NCBI GenBank assembly: GCA_019188255.1
Contig: JAETXT010000004.1
Coordinates: 4,092,001 to 4,156,000 of the forward strand
Origin: Verticillium longisporum
Lineage: Eukaryota; Ascomycota; Sordariomycetes; Glomerellales; Plectosphaerellaceae
Direction of reading: 5' to 3'
Length of the DNA: 64,000 bases
The translations under genes and the position numbers were made by a program. Positions 1-10,046 of this stretch are shown piece by piece. The stretch's first letter is position 1, and each line of letters starts with the position of its first letter. Under the pieces are notes generated by a model, which saw only the letters and a list, made by a program, of their open reading frames with translations, had not been told where the DNA came from and searched no databases.

Positions 1-7
1 CCTATAG

Positions 8-2317
8 ACTGTTTCAACGCTGCACAAACAAAACTTCGACCTAAAACTCGAACTATATCACCGCCGAGAACGCCAAACGACCCTCGAGGAGAAGGTGGAC
101 CAGCTTGCCTCTGAAAAGGAGCAGTTGGAGGAAGTCAACGACAGACAGCTGGATAAGCTGGTATAACGGGATAAGTCTGTACAAGCGGCTGTTCAGATGA
201 TTGTGCTTCTCGAGGCTCGGGTCGAGAAGCTCGTGGAAGAAAGAGAAATGGTGCGCCAGGTCGAGACGGCAGGCTACCTGGCCGAGATGGACGCCTCCCT
301 CGACGCCCCGACTCCCAAGGCTCGGACTGCCGATCTCACCCGGCTCGAGGAGGACGTCAGGAAACTCAATCGCATGCCGAGTTTTGTGTCTGAAAAGACA
401 GAAACAACAGCAAACCTACGCAACGTCTACCTCGGTACTAGGGGTAATCTTACTCTACCGAAACTGACGGAAGGACTGGCGGACACCGATCCAGGAAGGG
501 CTGGCATGGTGAGCCCAAGTCTTAGCGTTCTGAGCGAGAGCTCCTTCGCCAGCATCTACGGTGAGAAGGAGAGCGACGATGGATATCTGCAGACCGATAT
601 CGAAGGCGTACGGCCACATGCGGGTCCCCGAGCGTACTCGAATCCCTCTGATCTAGCATCGATGCCGCGATCACGAACCGTCACGCCCAGCCGTGGCCCA
701 CGCTCCGGCTCCTTTTCGCGAAGCGGATCTGGTCAGTACCGGTCCATAACCGACGTCATCGAGCAGAGCTCCCCTCTGCAGAGGTTGGAACGCCTGGAAG
801 GGTACGCCTCGAATGGTGCGTCTCCGTCGACTGACAAGGTGGCTCGCACACGATCCCAATCGCAGAGCAAGACAAAACAAGAGAAACGTGAGGCCTTGCG
901 GAGAGTCATGACTGATGCCCCTTCCCCGAACGGGCGCCCTCATTTTGACCAGGCTCTTCCACCCACACCAGATACCATTTCGACCTCGACCCTTCGCCGC
1001 TTCAAGAACTCCAGCGGCGACACCCTGGTGCAGCAACCAAACACAACAACAAACGAGCGCAGCTTTCTTGCTTCGTCATCGCAGAGGGTAGGTGAGAAAC
1101 CAGAGCCAGTGCCTGAGCATAATGGTGGAGCGCCGATTATGCCTCCTTCAGCTACGACAACGCGCTATGAAGCAGACTTTGCTCATCATGGGCACGGGCG
1201 ACCACTCAAGCCTCAGCCCCGCCCTAGATCCGCGGACGAATCGACCATCTCCCACAGGAAGAGTAAAGCCTGGCTGCAGGAAAATGGTGATGAAGACGAC
1301 AATGCGTCCATCATGTCCCTCGAGTCGAGCCTTGATATTTGGATGCAACAAGGGAAGGAGCCCAAACAAGTCGGGCGGACATCGCCAGATCTTTTCGGTT
1401 TCCCAACCAAGACTGGCGGCTGGGAGACGGACGCCATGTTTGGACCGGGAGCGTCGTACGGCGGAGGAGGCGCGCCTCTCTCGTGGCCGGATCCCCTCGA
1501 GGACCTCGTGCCTATTCAGCAGGCGCTCTTTGGGGGTCCCGGCGCACCGCCACCGCCTAATAGGAGGTCGAGTCTGCATGCTAGGACAGGATCTGCTTCG
1601 ACTTCACGACAGCCCGAGCCAGTCATGGGCAAGCTGCGCAAGTCGTTCGGCCGACGACGTGATAGCACCGACAGTCAGATGCAGGCGAATGAGGCTGGGC
1701 CACATACGCCGCAGCAAATGAGTGAAAAGCAAGGGCAGGGACAAGGCCGCGGTCCATATCCACCGTTCACGCGGCCGGCCACGGCAACGCCTCGTGATGG
1801 CAGGATGAAAACGCTTTGGAGACGGTCTCTCGGTGGTACTGGGTCTGCGGCACCACCCAACGCCTCGGATCTGGTGCCTGAACCTGCAGTGTCCACGACG
1901 CCTACGGGGAGGCAGTCCATCAACAGCGGTGTCGGCACTCCCTCCTGGGTTCATCGGGCCCATATGGTTGATGACGACACGCGCGCTCCCGGCGCAACGC
2001 CGCCACCAATTCAGCGCCAACCACGACGAGGCAGTATGGTCGAGCACGAGGGTGCGCCGGTCTTCGACCGCGGCCCTTCAACGCCGACCATGTCGGTGGC
2101 GCCAAGCCTGCCATCTACCCCGAGCGGCAAGAGCCCAACGACGAGTGATCAAGCCCTGGCTGGAGCCCCAGGGGCCGGAGGAGGAGGAGGAGGAGGAGGA
2201 GGAGGAGCAGGAGGGGGAGTTCCTCTGGGCAACGGCGCCGGTACCGCAGCTGGGACGAGGAGGAAGTGGCTGCCTGGTTTTGGTCGTGCTAGCAGCCTCC
2301 GCAACAGGGCCGGTTAA
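8..2317 (+). CDS. Cnn_1N coiled-coil protein, 5'-partial, with an in-frame stop
   Basis: The 3' part of a gene that begins outside the window. A 3' splice site (tatag) ends at base 7. The exon then reads THLHK-like residues, actually TVSTLHKQNFDLKLELYHRR, the start of a centrosomin N-terminal motif 1 (Cnn_1N). Proteins with this motif act at microtubule-organising centres (family knowledge). A coiled coil rich in E, K and L runs to about base 300. The remaining 650 residues are low-complexity (S, P, T, R), probably disordered, with a poly-Gly tract and a basic C-terminus. A TAA at 164-166 interrupts the coiled coil; the frame is otherwise open from 8 to 2317. The first ATG after that stop is at 197, so a gene finder would probably start there (706 codons). 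Whether the stop is real or an error cannot be decided here. The family call rests on the first 60 residues only. Confidence 0.6.
164..166 (+). other. In-frame TAA inside the Cnn_1N coiled coil
   Basis: The codons before it (QLDKLV) and after it (RDKSVQAAVQ) form one continuous heptad-like coiled coil. There is no GT-AG pair of workable length around it, so the TAA is not intronic. A single change from CAA or GAA would explain it. Confidence 0.6.
2177..2207 (+). repeat. (GGA)10 microsatellite coding for poly-Gly
   Basis: Ten uninterrupted GGA triplets in the reading frame of the Cnn_1N gene encode a glycine run near the C-terminus. In-frame triplet tracts like this often vary in length between strains. 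Confidence 0.85.
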
Positions 2318-2954
2318 GAGGACCGACACTCCTGCTGATGGTGCCGGTGGCTCGCAGAAGCAGAAAAAAAAAGCCAAGATAGGAACGTCTTGGTCTGGAT
2401 GTAGTTGCAAAAGAGGGACCTACTTTTTCGTGCTGGGACCAGTACAGCATTAGCATTATTTTGAGACTAGGCGTTATGGGTGCCGACGCGACGGGCGTCA
2501 CGGCGTAGCAACGGCGTTTCATCAGCTAGCAAGCAAGGCTTGAATGGTTTTAGGAAAGATCCGTTTTCGCCTGACGCAGTTTGCCATTCCGAGAAGAACG
2601 CGATCGAATCTCGGGGCTTCTGGGTACGAGGGAGAGGAGGAGTATCAAACAAGCCTTGCCCCACCAATACAGGAGGTTCTTCACGTTCCATTTTAACATC
2701 ACAATGACCGCATCAACGCCGGTACCCGTTTGCGGACCAGATTGTCCGCAGTGCCAACCTGCCTGTTGGATTATTCTGCTCGGCGTACCGCAGACCTGTC
2801 TGTGATGCGGTCAATAAGGAATTGCCCCTAACGAGGCACATGGGTATTGTGTTGTTCGGGGTCTTTGCGTAGGACTATGTATCATGTTCGCCCTGGCTCA
2901 ACTGTCTAAACCTCCCGATCCAAGTATCGCGCCTGTCCTGGCCCCCTAGCATCA
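2318..2954. other. Intergenic, no gene seen
   Basis: Contains the 3' flank of the Cnn_1N gene and the upstream region of the Zn2Cys6 gene. An A8 run lies near 2366. No convincing coding stretch was seen on either strand. Confidence 0.6.
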
Positions 2955-5437
2955 ATGTCATCCCATGTCCCCCGCCAGGATCGCCATCGACGAATCCTGC
3001 CGACACCTTCCGAAGGACCACCGCTCACGACGAGGACATCGGGCTCAAGCTCGGAACTACCAACGAGACGGCCCACGCGTCGTCAAGCCCCGGCGGCCTG
3101 CCAGGAATGTCGCAAGCAAAAGACAAAGGTGAGAGCTATACCTCGCGCGAGAGCATGTCCTCGTCTACCGATCAGCTTCTGACCGTGCCCAACTTCTCTC
3201 ACGACAGTGTTCCGCCCACAGGCCGCAGTGCCTGCGCTGCCAGCGCCTCAGCAAGGAGTGCGTCTACGACACGGCGCAGCTCGAGACGCCACGGCAGTCG
3301 CTGCGGCGCAAGCACGGCGAGCTCGAGCTGCGCAACTCCAACCTCGAGCACCTCTTTGGCTTCCTACGCGACGCGCCCGAGGCCGACATCGCCGGCGTCC
3401 TGCGCCGGCTCAGGGAGGGCGCCGACCTCGACACGCTCGGGGCGCACATTCGCGACGGCGACCTGCTGCTGCAGATGGCCGTGCGGCCGGACCTCGTGTA
3501 CACGTACACGTTTCCGTACGCGAAGCACATGCCGGCGGCGCTCACGCAGGACGCCACCATCCCCTACATCAAGTCTCTGCTCTACCAGAACACGGCCGGC
3601 CTCCTGGCGCATCCGCAGGACGCGCGGCTCGGCGAGCAGGACTGGCATAGGGTGTACCGCATCCCGTTCCACGCCGTCGAGCTCGTGGACCGGCGCGTCG
3701 AGAACATCCAGGGATCCAAGTGGACGTCCATCACGGTCGCCGACAGCGTCGTGCGGCGGCTGATGGGCGTGTACTTTATCCTGCAGCATCCCTTTTACAC
3801 CTTCTTCGACAAGGACATCTTCCTCGAGGACCTGGTCTCGGAGAGGCACAGGTTCTGTTCGCCGCTGCTCTTCAACGCCATCATGGCCGAAGCTTGCGTG
3901 AGTCCCGCCTCCTCTTTCCACGGTATCTGGGCTGTGCAGATGCTGACTCTTGTTTCCCTCTCGACAGCACGGCTACAGCGCCATCTCGGATCGATATCGG
4001 TTTTGGGACCCGCAGAAGCTCACCTACCAGTTCTTGGCCGAGGCGAGGAGGCTGTGGGAGATCGAGATGCAGTCGGGGGAGGACAAGATTGTCACTGTCC
4101 AGGCTGCCATGGTCATGTGCGCCGGGTATTCGACCACGGGCCTGGACCAGCTTGGCAGGAAGTACCTGGGGCAGGGAGTCCGGATGGCCGAAAGACTGCA
4201 AATATTCGGATCTCTGGACCACATCAAGAATCCGCTCCGACGCAGGGTGTATGCGTTCACGGCATGGGCTCTCTTTGGATATCAGGGGTAAGTCTGGGTC
4301 CCCTGCGCAAGACCGTGGCCACGATCGACCACTAGGTGACGGGCGGCTAATGTTCTTTTTGCGCACCCTCATATAGCATGTTTGCCTTTCACATGTGGCA
4401 GCAGCCTCTTCTCACGACGCCTCCGATCGAGCTGTTGGCCGACGTCAAGGCCGGCAATGGCGAATATGGAGAGATCTGGGTCAAGTATCCTTCCGCGCAG
4501 ATGCCGACGTCCGTTCATTTTGGCGAGACGTTTGTCATATTCAGCCAGCTCCGCACCATCATGGCGCAGATTGCCGATCTAGCAGCGCGCAAGAGGGCGC
4601 AGGGGACGAAGCTCACGGCCAGCGATGCCACCGTGTTCAGAACGAGACTGGTCGCGTGGTTCAACGGCCTGCCTGACTTTTTGTCGCCGGAATACATCGT
4701 GCTGCCCGCCCACCTCAAGATACAGTACGCACCAAAAACCCGAGACCCCCTCCCCCTTTTTTTTTCTTTCCTTCGTCGGCGCACAACTGACCGTGACTTC
4801 GATGCGCAGCATGCAGTACCACAACGTCATGCTCTCCCTGTTCGACTCGCTCGCCGACCAGAGCAGCGGGTCGCCCGTGGCGGCATACCGCAAAATCTGC
4901 GCGCACTCGCGGCGGTGCCTCGACGTGCTGCTGCGGCTGTACTACCTCCGGCACGGGTTCGAGAGCTGGAACGACTCGCTGCCGACGTGGCTCCTCTACC
5001 TGGCGCAGCTGTGCATCCGCGACCTCGCGCGCGCCGACGACCCGCTCGCCGACGAGGCCACCGTGTCGACGCTCATGCTGTGCGCCAAGGGCCTGCAGGA
5101 CCAGGGCCGCAGCCTGTACATTGCGCGCGTCTTCTTCCACATTCTGCGGCGCGAGATGCCGCCGGCCGTCGCCGAGGTGCTCGACCGCGACGTCACGGAG
5201 CTGGTCGACGACCGGTCCAACACGGGCACGGGCGCGCATCACCTGCGGGCCAGCTGGCCGGTGCAGACAATTTCCATCTCGGACGAGCCGGACCGGTTGC
5301 TCGAGAGGCTGAGCTTGGAGGACCGCAGGACGGAGGAGTCGGAGGACCAGTCGGAGGCGGCCGCGACGAGCTCGGACTGTGAGTCCACGATGGAGCTTGG
5401 GTCGGAGCCCAGCGTCGGTTTGCCAGCAGGGACGTAG
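2955..5437 (+). CDS. Zn(II)2Cys6 transcription factor with fungal-specific middle region
   Basis: Five exons: 2955-3128, 3208-3897, 3968-4287, 4377-4724 and 4810-5437, joining to 719 residues. The binuclear zinc cluster is complete: C49-x2-C52-x6-C59-x6-C66-x2-C69-x6-C76. The first intron falls between the second and third cysteines, so C59 is the first codon of exon 2. The cluster is followed by a short basic/helical linker and a long helical middle region of the fungal-specific transcription factor type, with blocks such as RRVYAFTAWALFGYQG and MQYHNVMLSLF. The acidic C-terminus (EESEDQSEAAATSSD) could be an activation region (inference). Such proteins bind CGG-type half sites in the nucleus. 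All splice phases close, and the start is the first ATG in frame with the cluster. No neighbouring biosynthetic cluster points to a target pathway. An ATG further upstream is not excluded. Confidence 0.9.
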
Positions 5438-5786
5438 AGATGGACATGTATGAAGGTGTGCTTTTTGATCATGCGGCTTGGTTATTGATTCACGAGACGG
5501 TCACCATGTGATCGGGCGTCGTGTGAGCGTTTGTCGTTTGGGTGAGATTTGTGTAACTACAATCTACGTCGTCGTAGATTTTTGACCCAATACCACTGAA
5601 AAGTCTCTCACAGAGAGGGAATTATAGAGAGGGTTCTCCTAAGGCGAACATCTCAGCCGATCCATCACTATGTATATCCGCAGAAAAATAACAAGTGCCG
5701 CCCAAAAGTAAATATTCGATGCTTCTTTTGTCAAGCCTTGCTTGCTTGGTGGGTGGTGCTTGTGGTGCAAAAGCAAAGGAATCAAG
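5438..5786. other. Intergenic between the regulator and tRNA-iMet
   Basis: Holds the 3' flank of the regulator, a short hairpin at 5561-5580, and the region downstream of the tRNA (minus strand), where a T4 run at about 5768-5771 may serve as the Pol III stop. No coding potential seen. Confidence 0.6.
5561..5580. other. Perfect 8-bp hairpin followed by T-rich sequence
   Basis: Arms AATCTACG and CGTAGATT enclose a TCGT loop, and T residues follow directly. It lies about 125 bp past the regulator's stop codon. It may be a 3'-UTR structure or chance. Confidence 0.4.
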
Positions 5787-5858
5787 TAGCAACTGGACGT
5801 TTCGATCGTCCGACCTCCGGGTTATGAGCCCGGCGCGCTTCCGCTGCGCCAAGTTGCT
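5787..5858 (-). tRNA. Initiator tRNA-Met (CAT)
   Basis: On the minus strand a 72-nt cloverleaf folds without mismatch in the acceptor stem (AGCAACT with AGTTGCT), D stem (GCGC/GCGC), anticodon stem (CCGGG/CCCGG) and T stem (GGACG/CGTCC). The anticodon loop is CTCATAA, giving CAU. Three marks identify the eukaryotic initiator rather than the elongator: an A1:U72 end pair, the T-arm loop starting AUCG in place of TTCG, and G:C pairs at the base of the anticodon stem. The discriminator is A at 5787. No intron is present and CCA is not encoded, as expected for a nuclear gene. The D-arm and T-loop regions supply the internal A and B boxes. Confidence 0.95.
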
Positions 5859-8005
5859 TTGGTCGATGTCAACGTGACACACTAGGTTTGTTCATGATCC
5901 TTTCCCAAAACCCACAACCAATTCTCTCGCCAGACATTGCCTCCACAACGCTGTGATGGAACTATGAGGTATGAAAGAACTTCATCCCCATGTCTCATGG
6001 TACTATTTTTCCATCTGAACGAATCTCGCTTGTTTCCCGCCACCTGTAAATGACTTCGTCACCACCCGCCCCAGCCCACTGACAAAGCCACAAGACCCGC
6101 GTCATGGCAGCCCGCCAAGTCACGCCCCGTCAATGCCCACGACCAAAGCCAGTCGGTTACACCCGACGCTGTCCTCGTCAGGAACCGGGGCCACAGGGCA
6201 TGTTGTGCGACCGAGATGATTGCATGTGAGAGGGGCCTCTCTCGTAACCTTGATCTCGAAATACCACACCACATCATCGCGTGGCGCATTCGACCGACTT
6301 GGATTGTCGCCCCTCTTGCTTGCCTTCGTGGCTGGAGACGGCGCAGGGTCGCAGGCGCCTCGGACACGAAGCAGATAGAGGGCGAGGAGGGGGGGCCGAG
6401 TGGTCATTCAGGGCGTACGACATGTTTCAAGAGGAGGCGCCTCATGTGCTTTGGCAGGTCTGCGGTGCCGCATCCGCGCATTGATTCGAGGCGGTTAGGG
6501 GGTATTGGCAAGGGACGCGCCCCCCCCTGTATCATGTGTTGGCAATATTTGGTGGGTTGTTTGGTATAAAGCAGCATGTCCTGCGTTCGTCGCATCGGCG
6601 CCCTGGTGTCTTGACCATCAATCCTCCCCTTTCACTGCAATTTCTTGAGGACATTACAGACAGTACACCTTGACGGTTCATCGCAATGTTCAAGTAACAA
6701 GAATTCCACACTTCAAGGTACGTGCGGCAACTGACGTGGCATCAGGTCATTCGAGCCGACGATGGACAAGCCCCTCTACCAATCACCGAAGCACTCAAGT
6801 TCTATCAGGAACTACTCGCTTGAAATGAACTCTGATGCCCATGGTTGGACAATGTTGCTGAACCTCGCCATCTATACGCTGCAAAAGACGACTTTCGTCT
6901 TCCGGCTCGTCCTCTTCTTCTTCCAGATGCTCTTCTTCTCGGCGCGAGCGTTTCCGGCTGGGCGGCGTCTCGAGGGCGCTTGCAGGTTGACATATCACGT
7001 CGGCCGGACAGAGTTGGACTGCGGACAGAGGCCATCGCATCGGCGGCCTTGAGCGCAGAACGTCAATCTTACGATACCCATGATACTTATAGAGGCGAGA
7101 CTATTTAGACATGCCAGCAGACGCTGCAGGCGATAATTCATCCCCACACAATCATCCTGACTTTTGTGCTTTGTCCGACCTTCGACTGTCTCTCGATAAT
7201 GACTTGCCAGCGCTTTACCCTTGCATGGCGCATATAAACCTGACGACGATGCTATGTCACTTGATGTGGGACCGACGCAGCGTTCGCCCATATCAATGGG
7301 TATAGTAACACATACAGAGGGGATTTCCATCTAGACAGCAATTTGCGTGGTGTGTAGCCAACCTGGTTCTCTTTGTGTTCGTTTGCGCACCACAATGCCT
7401 CTTTGTTTGCTGTATTTGCTTCAGGTCAATATCCAAGTCATACCATGGTCAACGAGTTAGGATGGTCAGAATCATCAGCACGAGAAAAAGCGGCTACTGC
7501 ATTACCGAACAGATTACGAGACATTCAACAAAGCGTCGTCTCACACTGAGCTCTAGACTATCAGCAGGCCACACCCACTCGCCTGCCGGTTCGAGAGGCG
7601 GCAATGGCTAAGGCTCCGGTCGAGGTATGGGCATCGGCTGTGATGATGTGAGTGCGAACTTTGAGCTTCTCCTGCTGGCAAGACTCCCCGTCTCGTTCTG
7701 ATGCTGTAGTGCTGTAGCTTCCATCGTCCTTCACTAAAAAGAAGCCGTACTCATAGTAGCCCTTATCCGCAACCCATCCTTGCAGACGAGACGTGCGAAC
7801 CATCTGTAGATGCCCGAGACAAGTCCTCATGCACCCTCCATGCCGGTCATCCCGACATGCGACTCTGTCATGAGCCTCAATGTCTTTGTCAACCGTGGCC
7901 TATATCAGCCGTGAAGCCTGGGCCATCGGTTCGGCGACTATTCATCAGCTATTCGCATCCCCACCACGCCCTCTCATTTCCGACTCCTCATTCCCGTGCT
8001 TCAAC
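5859..8005. other. 2.1 kb without a supported gene
   Basis: Both strands carry only short frames. A minus-strand frame at 7561-7830 starts with ATG and has coding-like composition, but it has no recognisable domain and no clear splice partners. The segment 7831-8005 is probably the leader of the Cys/His module gene. Confidence 0.5.
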
Positions 8006-9447
8006 ATGTTCTTTCATTGCCGTCGCAAGCAGCGCCCGCCCTCCGTCTTCCCACGCACTCCCTGCGCGCGGCTGGGCTGCAATCGCAGGGCATTGAGATG
8101 CGAATCCCACGAGCGGGGCATCATCTTCTATTCGTTCTACTGCAAGGACCGTACGTCTGGCCAGCGCCGTCAGCTTGATTTCTGCTAACCATTCTCGAGA
8201 CGCCTGCCGCCACCGCGCCGGCAACGTCATGTGTCCCAACCACAAGCAAGCAGGAGAGACTCGCTACTGCGAAGACCGCACGTCCAGACAGTCCAAGCCC
8301 CGTCTGCAGCAGCAGCAGCTGACCCATCATCACAGACACCCGCTGCCGCGCCCAGAACTGCAGCCGTCCCCGTAAGGCAGCCGACAGGAACGAAACGTGG
8401 GCATACTGCCTTAGACGTAGGCTACCCTTCCCACGCTGAGATGTGTGCAACCCCCCTAACAAAAAGTGAAAAGATACCTGCCTCCTCGACGGCTGCTACC
8501 TGAAGCGCGCGCCCGACTCGCAAATGTGCGCCCCGCACACCCCGCGCTGCCTGATCCCCGACTGCCCAGACCCCCGGTCCGCGACGGGCCTCTTTTGCGC
8601 CGCGCACAGCTGCGCCGCGCCGGACTGCGATGCCGTCATCGCCGCCGGCGCCTGGTGCCGGTCCCACACGCCGTGCCGCGTCACGGGCTGCACACGCCCG
8701 CGCGCCGTCCTGCCGCACACCAGCGGCGGCGCCCGCGACGCCGTCTGCGCCGAGCACGCGCCCCGCGCCTGCCGTCGCGGCGGGTGCACGGCGGTCCTCG
8801 ACGGCGCAGCAGAGCAGCAGCGGATCTTCTGCGCCGCCCACGAGTGTCTGCGCGTCGACTGCCGCGGCGGGAGGCAGGACACGACGGCCGACGGCGGCGG
8901 CGTGTTCTGCGAGGCGCACGCGTGCGAGAAGCCGCTGTGCGGGGAGCCCGTCGTCGCGGCGGCCGAGGGGGCGCGGTACTGCCAGGGCCACGAGTGCCGG
9001 GTCGCCGAGTGCCGGGGCCCGCGCGCCGTCGACTCGCTGTACTGCCCGCTGCTGCACGCCTGTCAGTGCCCTGGGTGTCCGGACCAGAGGGCCGCCGGGC
9101 GTAGCTGCTGTGATGTGCACGGTGCTCTCTTGCGGGATGGGCTGATGTCGTCCGTCGCGGAGAGCCAGCAGCGGCAGCGGCGGGCGCGGACGGGACACAA
9201 TCTTGCGCCGCTGAGTCCGATGGAGGAGGCGCTGTCACGGAGGCTGATGCAGGAGAGGGCGAGGCAGGAGAGCGAGGCGAGGTTGAGGGAGGAGATGATG
9301 GCTTGGAGAGAGGGGATCCCCTATGGGCTTGGAGCAAGGGAGCGAATGCGGTCTTGGGACACGGCAGCCGACGTTGGCGCTGGAGGGCCTCGAAGCCGTG
9401 ATAGTGGGCTGGGAACGAGCTCTGACGACTGTACCTTTGTTGCGTGA
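8006..9447 (+). CDS. Tandem Cys/His-module protein (12 putative zinc-binding modules)
   Basis: Exons 8006-8150, 8200-8277, 8336-8416 and 8474-9447 join to 425 residues; the second intron uses a GC donor. From about residue 20 the protein is a tandem array with the pattern C-x4-C-x(9-18)-[Y/F/W]-C-x2-H-x(1-4)-C, where the last Cys opens the next module. Modules 3-12 fit well (module 11 has C-x3-H). Modules 1 and 2 are atypical, each with an extra CxxH. The spacing suggests one metal ion per module, probably zinc (inference). The three introns all interrupt the His codon of C-x2-H after its first base, in modules 1, 2 and 3. A charged helical region (about residues 345-385) and a Ser/Gly/Asp-rich tail follow the array. 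I do not recognise a named family. An in-frame ATG at 7880 is an alternative start; 8006 is preferred because the intervening sequence is unremarkable. Confidence 0.75.
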
Positions 9448-10046
9448 GAAGCCTATCCGCGGGTTGTGGTCTGGGACTTGCTCGAGATGGGGGCGTTTGG
9501 GGGATATTTAGACTTGTTGGCGTTTTTCGTCTCGGTAGACATGGTATTCAAGGGGCGCAAATCTGGTTCTTCGCCAGGCCGATCAGGACTGCCTGCCTTT
9601 GGGCTTCTCTTCACAAAAAGGTTGGAGTCGAGGGCATGGTGCTAACTTCTTTGATTGCACTACAACTGTGGCGCCGGGCCAGTTTACGTAGGTGATGCCC
9701 CATGGTTGGAGTATCATGAAATGAATGGACGAAGCAGCTAGAGTGCGCCATCCCATGCGCCCGCGCATATCGTCTTAATGTGTGGCAAACTTTGCAAGCC
9801 ATTAAACTCTCATCAAACTTCGCCTCACCGGTCTCGCCCACTCCCCTATCCGCCCGGTCCTCCTCTTGCTCTTGTCACCACTCTTCTCGTCCTCACATCG
9901 TCCACTCTCCCTTCCTCCTCTGCACTCTCACTCACGCATCCTCTCCCAAACTCTTGGCCTCTTCTGCCCCTGTCGACCCTCACTCTTCGCCTCTCACACC
10001 CTCTTCATGCTTCTCTCCCTCTCTGACACGGCGAACACTCGTTAGC
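9448..10046. other. Intergenic with a pyrimidine-rich tract
   Basis: From about 9828 to 10025 the plus strand is strongly C/T-rich (purine-rich on the minus strand). This abuts the 3' end of the minus-strand ZIP gene and is likely its 3' UTR. No protein or RNA gene seen. Confidence 0.5.

Noticed and set aside
5859..7860. Several 60-117 codon frames (for example 6216-6569, 6995-7330)
   Set aside because: They overlap on both strands, often begin with non-ATG codons and show no domain or splice support.
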